From Sphingomonadaceae bacterium (GTDB lineage Bacteria > Pseudomonadota > Alphaproteobacteria > Sphingomonadales > Sphingomonadaceae), in the NCBI GenBank assembly GCA_947472735.1, contig CANJBY010000017.1, positions 1-37,349 on the forward strand: a stretch of DNA of 37,349 bases, read 5' to 3'. The notes under the pieces are model-generated. The model was not told the origin of the DNA, did no database searches, and was given only the letters and a program-made list of their open reading frames with translations. Numbering within the stretch: position 1 is the stretch's first letter; each line of letters begins with the position of its first letter. Both the position numbers and the translations under genes were made by a program. This document shows, one piece after another, positions 25,729 through 33,444 of the stretch.

Positions 25729-25756
25729 TTGTTCATTTGTCTTGAGCCATTATCTA
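25729..25756 (+). promoter_or_regulatory. Candidate promoter of the timA-mltA-smr operon
   Basis: TTGTTC at 25729-25734 and TATCTA at 25751-25756 are 16 bases apart in an AT-richer patch. The transcript would begin roughly 45-50 bases before the timA start. Confidence 0.45.
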
Positions 25757-25808
25757 AGGCACAACATCAGGATGCGGCAGGGCCGCGCGGCGCAATGGAT
25801 CAGTGCAA

Positions 25809-26456
25809 GTGACACCCGAAATTATCATCATGGGCATGATCGCCGGCTTTCTGGCGTTGCGGCTGTATTCCGTGCTGGGCCGCCGTGCCGAGCATGAGGA
25901 AGAAGTGATTCCAGGCCGGATCGATCCTGCCGCCGGGGTGTCCAAGCCCCGCCAGACCGAAGCGGTACCCCAGCAGCGCGCGCGTGAGGTTCCAGCGGTT
26001 TTACCGGCAGTGGAGCAAGGCCTGCGCGAAATTGCGATGGCTGACCGGCGCTTTGACGTTCAGGGCTTCGTCGATGGCGCCCGCAATGCCTACCGGATGA
26101 TCCTCGAGGCGTTCTGGCGCGGTGACAAGGACGAACTCGCCCTCCTGGTCGATCGCGACGTTTACGAAGGCTTTGCCAGCGAGATTGACGCGCGCGTCGC
26201 CGCCGGTGAGGTCGTGCACAATCGCCTGGTCCGGATCGAGGAAGCGGCAATCGTCAGCGCTTCTTACGAGGCACCGATGGCGCGCGTGACGGTGCGCTTC
26301 GTTGCAGACCTCGCCGCACTCACCCGCGACAAGGATGGCAATGCCGTCGCAGGCTCGCTCGATGATGCGATGGTGATGCGCGATCTGTGGACGTTCAGCC
26401 GCAACGTCAACGCCTCCGAGCCGGACTGGCTGCTCGACGAGACTGACGAGGCCTAA
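25809..26456 (+). CDS. Tim44/TimA family protein
   Basis: A 215-residue membrane-anchored protein of the bacterial Tim44 family (TimA in Caulobacter). The first ~20 residues form a transmembrane helix (IIIMGMIAGFLALRLYSVLG), then comes a Pro- and Glu-rich linker and from residue ~75 the Tim44-like domain (DVQGFVDGARNAYRMILEAFWRGD, then EGFASEIDARVAAGE and VTVRFVADLAA). In mitochondria Tim44 ties the Hsp70 motor to the import channel; the bacterial role is less clear. GTG at 25809 is preferred over GTG at 25803 by the GGA spacing. It is the first gene of the timA-mltA-smr operon. Confidence 0.92.
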   Translation: MTPEIIIMGMIAGFLALRLYSVLGRRAEHEEEVIPGRIDPAAGVSKPRQTEAVPQQRAREVPAVLPAVEQGLREIAMADRRFDVQGFVDGARNAYRMILEAFWRGDKDELALLVDRDVYEGFASEIDARVAAGEVVHNRLVRIEEAAIVSASYEAPMARVTVRFVADLAALTRDKDGNAVAGSLDDAMVMRDLWTFSRNVNASEPDWLLDETDEA

Positions 26457-26460
26457 CCCT

Positions 26461-27648
26461 GTGCGTGCGGCAAGTGCGAAACGCCTTGCCGCGTGGGTTG
26501 CGGTTATGCTGCTCGCCTCGTGCGGCCGCCTGATCCCTGAGAGCGGCCCGCCTTCCAACGTTCCTGCACCTCCGAGCAACGCGTTGTCCGCCGGCGTTAG
26601 GTCCGGTCCCGACTTCTCCGCTCTCGGCCTGACTTCCGCCCGCGCTGCGCCCGCTCTCAATGCCTTCCGCGAGAGTTGTCCACGCCTTGTTTCCCGCACC
26701 GACAACAGCGGGCTGACCCGCACGCTTGACTGGAAACCGGTCTGCGACAGCGCGTCGGGGTGGCCGTTCAGTGACGCCCGCCGGTTTTTCGAAACGTGGT
26801 TCGAAACCGCAGTGGTCGGCGGAGGCGACAGCCACGTGACCGGTTACTATGAGCCTGAAATCTCCGGCGTACGCAGTCGCCGCCCCGGTTTTGATGTCCC
26901 GGTTTATTCGCGGCCGTCGGATCTGGTTCGAGCAAAGCTGGGCGAAGCCGTCCCGAATGATGATGGCACCATGCCGCTTGGGCGCTACGGTCCGGACGGA
27001 ACCTTCATCCCGTATTTTGACCGCGCTGCGATCGACGATGGGGCATTGTCGGGCAAAGGGCTGGAAATCGCGTGGGTGGCCGATCAGGCCGAGTTCTTCT
27101 TCCTGCAGGTCCAAGGCTCCGGCCGATTGCGCGCTCCTGATGGCAGCCTCATCCGGATCGGTTTCGCGGCGCAGAATGGCCATTCCTACACTGGTATCGG
27201 CAGCCTGATGCGCAATCGCGGTCTGATCGGCAGCGGGCCCGGGCAGTACGCCGGGTCGATGCAGGGCATCCTCAAATACTTGCGCGATCATCCGGCGGAT
27301 GGTCGCGCGTTGATGCGCCAGAACCGCAGCTATGTGTTCTTTCGTGAACTGACCGGGGACGGACCGGTCGGCGCCCTCGGCGTGCCGGTGCGTCCGCGTG
27401 CTTCCTTGGCCGGCGACCCCCTGTTCGTGCCGCTGGGAGCGCCGGTCTGGCTCGCGCTCGACCGTTCCGAGGCGAACGGGCTGTGGGTGGTGCAGGACAC
27501 CGGTGGAGCGATCAAGGGCGCCAACCGCTTTGACAGCTTCTGGGGCGCGGGGCCGGACGCGCGCCGCATTGCCGGCGGGATGAGCGGGCGCGGCGAGGCC
27601 GTGCTGCTGCTCCCGCGCGGTACCCTGGCTCGGCTCGGAGCCCGCTGA
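26461..27648 (+). CDS. mltA: Membrane-bound lytic murein transglycosylase A (lipoprotein)
   Basis: Cleaves peptidoglycan glycan strands to 1,6-anhydro products at the outer membrane. The 395-residue protein has a lipoprotein signal ending LLASC (Cys at residue 21). The MltA barrel is seen in VTGYYEPEISGVRSRRPGF and VPVYSRPSDLV, and the C-terminal 3D domain in LWVVQDTGGAIKGANRFDSF, with its three Asp. The GTG start at 26461 is 4 bases after the timA stop, with GAGG just upstream. Its stop overlaps the start of smr (TGATG). Confidence 0.95.
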   Translation: MRAASAKRLAAWVAVMLLASCGRLIPESGPPSNVPAPPSNALSAGVRSGPDFSALGLTSARAAPALNAFRESCPRLVSRTDNSGLTRTLDWKPVCDSASGWPFSDARRFFETWFETAVVGGGDSHVTGYYEPEISGVRSRRPGFDVPVYSRPSDLVRAKLGEAVPNDDGTMPLGRYGPDGTFIPYFDRAAIDDGALSGKGLEIAWVADQAEFFFLQVQGSGRLRAPDGSLIRIGFAAQNGHSYTGIGSLMRNRGLIGSGPGQYAGSMQGILKYLRDHPADGRALMRQNRSYVFFRELTGDGPVGALGVPVRPRASLAGDPLFVPLGAPVWLALDRSEANGLWVVQDTGGAIKGANRFDSFWGAGPDARRIAGGMSGRGEAVLLLPRGTLARLGAR

Positions 27649-28250
27649 TGCGCCGGCCGCGTGGGCTCAATCCGGAAGAAGCAGAACTGTGGGCACGGGT
27701 CGCACGGACGGTCGTGCCGATGCGGGGCCGCAAATTTCCATCCCTGACCACAGAGGAGGGGGATCAAGCGAAGATCGCTGGAGGGGCACGGGCAGTTGTC
27801 ACTCCCGCTGCAAAACCGCGCCAAACGCCCCCTTCCCCTCCACCATTGCTGCGCGATGGTCCCCTTCCTCGCTCCGGAGAGGCACTGCGCCCGCTTGATC
27901 GGCACGGCCTCGACGGTGGGTGGGAGCGCCGCCTGGCGAAAGGCGCGCTGCAACCCGATTTCACGCTTGATCTCCACGGAGCGACACTCGATGCCGCGCA
28001 CGCCCGGCTCGATCACGGCTTGTCGCAGGCATGGGCGCAGGGCGCGCGGGTGTTGTTGCTGATCACCGGGCGGGCGCGTCCGGTCGATGGCCCGGCGGAC
28101 CGCGGATCGCGGCGCGGGGCGATCCGGGCGAAGTTTCTCGACTGGCTTACTCTCGGTCCTCACGCCTCACGAATCGCGGCCGTGCGCCCGGCGCATCCAC
28201 GCCACGGCGGGGCCGGGGCGGTCTATCTCATTTTGAAACGGCCACGCTAG
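27648..28250 (+). CDS. Smr/MutS2 domain protein with repeat-derived linker
   Basis: A 200-residue protein with a C-terminal Smr domain, a predicted nuclease/RNA-binding fold. The Smr landmarks are FTLDLHGATLDAAHARLDHG near residue 105, VLLLITGRAR, and HPRHGGAGAVYLILKR at the C-terminus. Residues ~40-85 form a Pro- and Gly-rich linker, and part of it (TPPSPPPLLRDGPLPRSGE) is encoded by a repeat-like palindrome at 27842-27860. ATG at 27648 overlaps the mltA stop. The 3' end overlaps the opposing membrane protein gene by 23 bases. Confidence 0.93.
   Translation: MRRPRGLNPEEAELWARVARTVVPMRGRKFPSLTTEEGDQAKIAGGARAVVTPAAKPRQTPPSPPPLLRDGPLPRSGEALRPLDRHGLDGGWERRLAKGALQPDFTLDLHGATLDAAHARLDHGLSQAWAQGARVLLLITGRARPVDGPADRGSRRGAIRAKFLDWLTLGPHASRIAAVRPAHPRHGGAGAVYLILKRPR
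27842..27860. repeat. Repeat-like palindrome within smr
   Basis: ACCATTGC (27842-27849) pairs with GCGATGGT (27853-27860), one G-U pair, loop TGC, flanked by CCCTTCCCCTCC on the left and CCCCTTCCTC then GCTCCGGAGAGG on the right. The arrangement 'pyrimidine block, ACCAT hairpin, pyrimidine block' is familiar from intergenic repeats in this order. It encodes an in-frame linker in Smr. Confidence 0.6.
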
Positions 28251-28626
28251 CGCGCCACGCCAGCGCGGGGATCACTGCGAACAAGACCTGTCCGGCCAGT
28301 CCCAGACGCCCTTCGGGAGTCATCAGGCTCGCCAGCCATTCCCTCGGCGTGGGGTTGTAAGCGATGAAGGCCAGTGCCGCTTCACTTGCTATCAGCAGCA
28401 TGAAGGCGGTTGCGCCCGTGGCCAGCGCCTGTCGTTGGCTGCCAGAGGGATAGCTCCTTAGCAGTCGCCGCGCCCAGAACCAGCTTGCCGCCAGCATGAA
28501 CGGAAGCTCGCAGGCAACCGCTACCAATGCGCCAAATCGCGGAGCCAGAAACAGGGTGCGAACGATCCCCAGGACGAACCCCAGCGCGAAGATCCCGGCC
28601 GAGTAGCGCAGGGCGAAGCGGAGCAT
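28228..28626 (-). CDS. Four-helix hypothetical membrane protein
   Basis: A 132-residue protein I cannot place in a named family. It has four hydrophobic segments at about residues 7-25, 32-52, 68-92 and 105-127, with positively charged turns (WARRLLRSYPSGSQRQ between the second and third). NPTPREWLASLMTPEGR between helices three and four looks conserved. ATG at 28626 follows the dcd stop by 4 bases (GTG at 28629 is possible), so it is in an operon with dcd. Its end overlaps the smr 3' end by 23 bases on the opposite strand. Confidence 0.8.
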   Translation of the reverse strand: MLRFALRYSAGIFALGFVLGIVRTLFLAPRFGALVAVACELPFMLAASWFWARRLLRSYPSGSQRQALATGATAFMLLIASEAALAFIAYNPTPREWLASLMTPEGRLGLAGQVLFAVIPALAWRASVAVSK

Positions 28627-28630
28627 CACC

Positions 28631-29185
28631 TTACAACTTGGGCAGGGTCACCCCGCGCTGGCCCATGTACTTACCAGCGCGCTCGGCATAGCTGACCTCG
28701 CACGGCTCGTTGCCTTGCAGGAACAGGAACTGGCAGGCGCCCTCGTTGGCATAGATTTTGGCCGGGAGCGGCGTGGTGTTGGAGAATTCCAGCGTAACGT
28801 GGCCTTCCCAGCCCGGCTCGAGCGGGGTGACGTTCACGATGATCCCGCAGCGCGCATAAGTGCTCTTACCCAGGCAGATCACCAGCACGTCGCGCGGGAT
28901 GCGGAAGTATTCCACCGTGCGGGCCAGCGCGAAACTGTTGGGCGGGATGGTGCAGACGTCGGTTTTCTTGTCGACGAAACTGTCAGCGTCGAAGTTCTTG
29001 GGATCGACGATCGCGCTGTGGATGTTGGTAAACACCTTGAACTCGTCGGCTACCCGCGCGTCGTAGCCGTAGGATGAGAGCCCATAGGAAATGCATCCGT
29101 CGCGCTTTTGATGCTCGACGAAGGGTTCGATCATGCCCGAGTGGCGGGCTTCGCTGCGGATCCAACGGTCACTGAGAATCGCCAT
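28631..29185 (-). CDS. dcd: dCTP deaminase
   Basis: Deaminates dCTP to dUTP, the source of dUMP for thymidylate in many bacteria. The 184-residue protein matches the trimeric dUTPase-superfamily form: [39 protein letters not shown], the nucleotide site [12 protein letters not shown], and [16 protein letters not shown] with the catalytic Glu. It stands next to the four-helix membrane protein gene in an apparent operon. With dut in the same window, both steps from dCTP to dUMP are encoded. Confidence 0.97.
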   Translation of the reverse strand: MAILSDRWIRSEARHSGMIEPFVEHQKRDGCISYGLSSYGYDARVADEFKVFTNIHSAIVDPKNFDADSFVDKKTDVCTIPPNSFALARTVEYFRIPRDVLVICLGKSTYARCGIIVNVTPLEPGWEGHVTLEFSNTTPLPAKIYANEGACQFLFLQGNEPCEVSYAERAGKYMGQRGVTLPKL

Positions 29186-29311
29186 GCGTGCTGATCGCGC
29201 ATGTGCGGCGCAGCGGCAAGCGGCGGGACGGGGATTTCCCCCCTTTCAGGATTGGACGCGCGCTGCGGTCTGGGGCATGGGCGTTCCGCGATATTCAACA
29301 CGGAGGCTAAA

Positions 29312-30043
29312 TTGCAGGACCTGTCTCGTCATACTGCCGTCATCACCGGGGCAAGCTCGGGCATCGGCGCGGCCGTCGCCCGCAAATTTGCCGACTGCGG
29401 GGCCAGGCTGGTTCTTGCCGCACGGCGGCTCGATCGGCTGGAGGCGCTGGCCGAGGAACTGAGCGCCACGGGCGCGCAAGTGCTGATCCGCGCGACCGAC
29501 GTGACCGACGAAGCCGATGTGAAGGGCCTGTTTGCCGATGCCGAGGCGTTTTCGCCGATCACCTTGCTGGTCGCCAACGCGGGCATTGTCAGCCACAGCC
29601 CGACCATGGAGATTACCACTGAGCACTGGCACGACGTGATCGGGGTCAACCTCACCGCCGCGTTCCTGTGCTGCCGCGAGGCGTTCCAGATCATGGCCGA
29701 GCGCAAGCGCGGGCGGATCATCAATATCGGCAGCCTATCGGCCCAGATGCCCCGGGCCAACACCATCGCTTATACCGCCAGCAAGTACGGGATCGAGGGA
29801 ATGACCCGCTCGCTCGCGCTCGATGGGCGCGAATACGGGATCACCGCGTCGGTCATTCACCCTGGCTCGACCGTGAGCGAGCTGGGCGGGGCGGCGATGA
29901 GCAAGGCCTCGCCGTCGGACAAGATGATGGAAGCGCAATACGTCGCTGAACTGATCGCGCTGATGGCGGCCGTGCCCGACGAGGCGAACCTGCTCACCGC
30001 GACCATGCTGCCGATCGCGCAGCCCTATCTTGGTCGGGGCTAG
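29312..30043 (+). CDS. SDR family oxidoreductase
   Basis: A 243-residue classical short-chain dehydrogenase. The NAD(P) loop is TGASSGIGAAVARKF, with RR after strand 2 (LAARRLDRL) pointing to NADP. NAG is present in VANAGIVSH, and catalytic Ser and YxxxK in NIGSLSAQMPRANTIAYTASK. The motif IHPGSTVSELGG follows. TTG at 29312 is chosen because GGAGG lies 5 bases upstream; the frame is open earlier but has no better site. The substrate is not known. The stop shares CTAG with the opposing small gene. Confidence 0.92.
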   Translation: MQDLSRHTAVITGASSGIGAAVARKFADCGARLVLAARRLDRLEALAEELSATGAQVLIRATDVTDEADVKGLFADAEAFSPITLLVANAGIVSHSPTMEITTEHWHDVIGVNLTAAFLCCREAFQIMAERKRGRIINIGSLSAQMPRANTIAYTASKYGIEGMTRSLALDGREYGITASVIHPGSTVSELGGAAMSKASPSDKMMEAQYVAELIALMAAVPDEANLLTATMLPIAQPYLGRG

Positions 30044-30336
30044 GCGCGGGTACCCGTCAGCGGCATCGAGCCGAACATCCCGGCGGTGACTTTGCCGGTG
30101 ATCGCGTCGCCATCGACTGTGGCCTCGCAGTCCAGCGTCATCGGCATGGGGACCTTCATCTCCATCTGCCAGGTCAGCGTGTTGCCAGAGACCTTGCCGT
30201 TATCGGCCGTCATCGAACCGAGCGCTCCGTTCAGCGAACCGGTAAAGGTGTCGCCGTCAACGACCACGGTAAATGTGCCTGCCTGATCGCCCATCGGCGA
30301 CTGGACGGTGACGTTGTAGGTTCCGGCAACGGACAT
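30040..30336 (-). CDS. Small beta-rich protein with internal duplication
   Basis: A 98-residue protein of no family I recognise. It is rich in Gly, Thr, Val and Asp, has no signal peptide, and looks like an all-beta sandwich or small barrel. Two similar parts can be aligned: TFTVVVDGDTFTGSLNG..GSM near residues 21-41 and CEATVDGDAITGKVTAG..GSM near 69-91. The single Cys is in the second part. ATG at 30336. Its stop overlaps the SDR stop on the other strand through a shared CTAG. It lies upstream of nothing on its own strand except the antisense SDR. Confidence 0.8.
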   Translation of the reverse strand: MSVAGTYNVTVQSPMGDQAGTFTVVVDGDTFTGSLNGALGSMTADNGKVSGNTLTWQMEMKVPMPMTLDCEATVDGDAITGKVTAGMFGSMPLTGTRA

Positions 30337-30368
30337 GACAATTCTCCCAGCGATATCCCGGTCAAGTT

Positions 30369-33278
30369 TCAGTCTTTTGGCGTGGCGCTGTCAACGGCGC
30401 TCGTCACTTCGACCGGCAGGCCGAGCCCCCGCAATTGCGGCTCCACGACCTTGCGATCGCCTACCACGATGAAGGTCAGCCCATCCGCCTGAAGCCACGT
30501 CCGCGCCGCAGCGTTGAGCGCCGTAGCGTCAATGGTTCGGTAGCGATCGGGCAGGGTGGCGTAGTAGTTATCCGGGCGTCCCAGCCGATCGCTCGTCATG
30601 ATCGCGGCGAGCACTTGCGCATTTGTGACGAAGCGGTTGGGCAGACCGCGAATGTTGCCATCGGTCACGCGGCCCAACTCGTCGGGTGCGACCGGGCGAT
30701 TCGCGGGGAAAGCCCGCATCACTTTCAGGATCTCGCGGATGGAGTCGCCTGTTCGATCGGTCTGGACCGGGGCCAGCACCGTAAACCGGCGCGGACCGTT
30801 CGGGGCCGAGATCCAGCTCGACACGCCGTAGCTCCAGCCCTTGTCTTCGCGCAGGTCAGCCATCAGTCGTGAAAGAAATCCCGCGCCCAGCACCTCGTTG
30901 GCCAGGTCGAGCGCCTCGTGTCCCTGGTCCCGCCCGGTGAGCGGCAGGACTCGCCCCGCCAGGATCACCGATTGCGGGGAATTGGGCCGGTCCAGCAGCA
31001 CGATCCGCGCGCGCGCCGTGGGGACTGGCGCATCGAGGCGTTTGGCAGGCGCGGGTGCGGAAGGAGCGCGCCAGGCACCGAATGCCTGCTCCAATCGGGG
31101 TTGCAGCTCAGCCAGCGTGGTATCGCCAACGACCACGATCTGCGCGAGGTCCGGGCGCAGCCAGCGGTCGTGCACGGTTCGGATGGCTTCGGGGGTCAGG
31201 CTGGAAACGCTGGCCTCCTCGCCCAGCCCATCGGTCGCCATGCCATAGGGATGGCCGGGACCATACAGGATCGGATTGACGCTGCGGATCGCAAGTTCGG
31301 TGGGAGATGCCTTGGCTTCGGCAATCGCGGCGAGGCGCTGGGCCTTGAGCCTAGTAACCTCGGCCGGGGTGAAGGCCGGCTGGCGGATCACTTCGGCCAG
31401 CAATGCCAGGGAGGGCGCGAGGTTGGCCGAGAGCGCATCCAGTTGCACAATGCTGGCGTCGGGGGATGTCCCGGAAGCGATCGAAGCGCCAAGCCGCTCC
31501 TGCTCTTCGGCCAGAGCGGTGGCGTTCAGCCGTGTCGTGCCAGCTTCAAGCAAATCGAGCGTGAGCGATTGCGCCCCGGGACTGTCGAACCGATCAGCCA
31601 CATAACCGGCGTCGAAGCTCACTGCCACGTTGACCTTGGGAACGCCGGTACGGCGGGCAAACGTCACCGGGATGCCGTTGGCGAGGCGGAAGCGCTCCAC
31701 CGCCGGGAACGTCAGTGCTCCGACCGGTGCGACGGCAGGCAGGTCACGCTTCGCACCGGTCGCTGTTACAGGAGGGGCAACGCTAGGCGGGCCCTTGGGG
31801 CGGGGCAGGCTGCTGGCCTCATCCCCCCAGCCGCCGAGGGCATCACCGCTGATAGTCCGCTCGCCCGGGACCACCGCGAGGCGCACCGCCGGCCGACCAA
31901 GCCAGCGCTGCATCGCCTCCTTGACCTGTACCGGCGTGAGTTGCGCAATCGCCTCCAGTTCGGCTCTAAAGCGCGCCGGATCGCCGGAATAGAGCTGGCC
32001 CTCGGCCAGGGTGGCGCCTTTTCCGCCAAAGCCGCCAACCTCTTCCAGCGCTGCGATCTGCTCCGCCGCCGCCTGAGTGGCGGCGCGGCGCAATTCGTCC
32101 TCGCTTGGCCCCTCGGCAAGGAACTGCGCGATCACCGCGTCGAAGCGCGCCTCGGCCGCTGCGCGATCCCCGCCCGGGCGGACGTTCATCATCGCTTCGA
32201 GGAACGAAAGCTGCTCGTGCTGCTGGCGCGAGGCGGTGACCGAGGTGGCCAGCTGTTCGCCTCGGACCAGAGCATTATCGAGCCGCGAGCCGGAGAGGCC
32301 GCCCAGCACCCGCATCCCTAGATCCAGCGCCAGTGCATCGGCTGCCTTGATTCCCGGACCGGTCCAGGCGCGATAGAACCGCAGGTTGGGCACCTGATCG
32401 GCAATCTCGCGGCTGACCGGGCTGGGCAGTGTCACCGGACCCGCTGCGACCGGCGAGACGGCAGGACCAGCCGGAATATCGCCGAACCAGCGCTCAACCT
32501 TGGCTCTGGCGGTGGCCGCGTCGATGTCGCCGGTCAGCGTAAGCACCACGTTGTTCGGTCCATAGTTATCCCGAAACCAGTCGCGCACATCAGCCAGGGT
32601 GGCCGCATCGAGATCGGCCATCGAGCCGATCGGCGCATGGCGGTAAGGGTGTCCCACGGGCAGCAAAGCTTCATTGACGAGATAGGACGCAAGCCCGAAC
32701 GGCTCGTTATCACCCTGTCGCTTCTCGTTCTGGACAACGGCCCGCTGCTTGTCGAGCTTGTCCTGGGTCACGGCGCCGAGCAAGTGACCCATCCGGTCGG
32801 ATTCGAGCATCAGCGCCAGATCGAGCGCCCCGGTAGGCACCGTCTCGACATAGTTGGTGCGATCGTACCAGGTCGACCCATTGGTCGAAGTCGATCCGGC
32901 CGCCTCCAGCGGGACATCGAAACTGGGCACGTTCTGCGAGCCGCCGAAGAAGAGGTGCTCGTAAAGATGGGCAAACCCGGTCTTCCCGCGCGGCTCGTTT
33001 TTGGATCCGACCCGGTAGTACGTCGTCACCCCGACAATCGGCGTCTTCCGGTCGGTATAGACCAGGACCGTCAGGCCATTAGCCAGGGTGAAACGTTCGT
33101 ACGGTATGTCGACCGCGCGGACGAGATCGGCGAGCGGGGCGGGGCGCGGTTGCAGCGCTGGGAACCCGCCCCAGTCAGTCCGGTTAAGCGCTTCGGGGAT
33201 GCGCACCTCGTGCACGCATCCGCCCAGGACGAGCGACAGGGAAGCAAGCAGAAAGGCAGGGCGCATATTCGCAGTCAT
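30369..33278 (-). CDS. M16 family zinc metallopeptidase, lipoprotein
   Basis: A 969-residue two-half zinc peptidase. The signal ends in the lipobox LGGC (Cys at residue 21), so it should be membrane anchored and face the periplasm. The inverted zinc motif HLYEH is at residues 104-108 and the third ligand Glu near 185 (AVVQNEKRQ). The C-terminal half begins near residue 510 (RFRLANGIPVTFARR) and contains the GWSYGVSSWI region typical of M16 partners. ATG at 33278 is chosen (ATG at 33266 also possible). It is divergent from the M28 gene and only distantly similar to the M16 protein at 3380. Confidence 0.93.
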   Translation of the reverse strand: MTANMRPAFLLASLSLVLGGCVHEVRIPEALNRTDWGGFPALQPRPAPLADLVRAVDIPYERFTLANGLTVLVYTDRKTPIVGVTTYYRVGSKNEPRGKTGFAHLYEHLFFGGSQNVPSFDVPLEAAGSTSTNGSTWYDRTNYVETVPTGALDLALMLESDRMGHLLGAVTQDKLDKQRAVVQNEKRQGDNEPFGLASYLVNEALLPVGHPYRHAPIGSMADLDAATLADVRDWFRDNYGPNNVVLTLTGDIDAATARAKVERWFGDIPAGPAVSPVAAGPVTLPSPVSREIADQVPNLRFYRAWTGPGIKAADALALDLGMRVLGGLSGSRLDNALVRGEQLATSVTASRQQHEQLSFLEAMMNVRPGGDRAAAEARFDAVIAQFLAEGPSEDELRRAATQAAAEQIAALEEVGGFGGKGATLAEGQLYSGDPARFRAELEAIAQLTPVQVKEAMQRWLGRPAVRLAVVPGERTISGDALGGWGDEASSLPRPKGPPSVAPPVTATGAKRDLPAVAPVGALTFPAVERFRLANGIPVTFARRTGVPKVNVAVSFDAGYVADRFDSPGAQSLTLDLLEAGTTRLNATALAEEQERLGASIASGTSPDASIVQLDALSANLAPSLALLAEVIRQPAFTPAEVTRLKAQRLAAIAEAKASPTELAIRSVNPILYGPGHPYGMATDGLGEEASVSSLTPEAIRTVHDRWLRPDLAQIVVVGDTTLAELQPRLEQAFGAWRAPSAPAPAKRLDAPVPTARARIVLLDRPNSPQSVILAGRVLPLTGRDQGHEALDLANEVLGAGFLSRLMADLREDKGWSYGVSSWISAPNGPRRFTVLAPVQTDRTGDSIREILKVMRAFPANRPVAPDELGRVTDGNIRGLPNRFVTNAQVLAAIMTSDRLGRPDNYYATLPDRYRTIDATALNAAARTWLQADGLTFIVVGDRKVVEPQLRGLGLPVEVTSAVDSATPKD

Positions 33279-33444
33279 CCGAAAACCATCCTGTTGATCC
33301 CTAGCCGAACCGCAACGCAAGACCATGGGGGCCGCGGCACTTTTTCGACGAGCCGCGCTTGCTGTCCGCCTGGCGTCGTTGCCGGGCCGGACGTGACCCG
33401 ATAGCCAGCAGCCACATCCTTCTTGTCCCGGGAGTCTATCTTCG

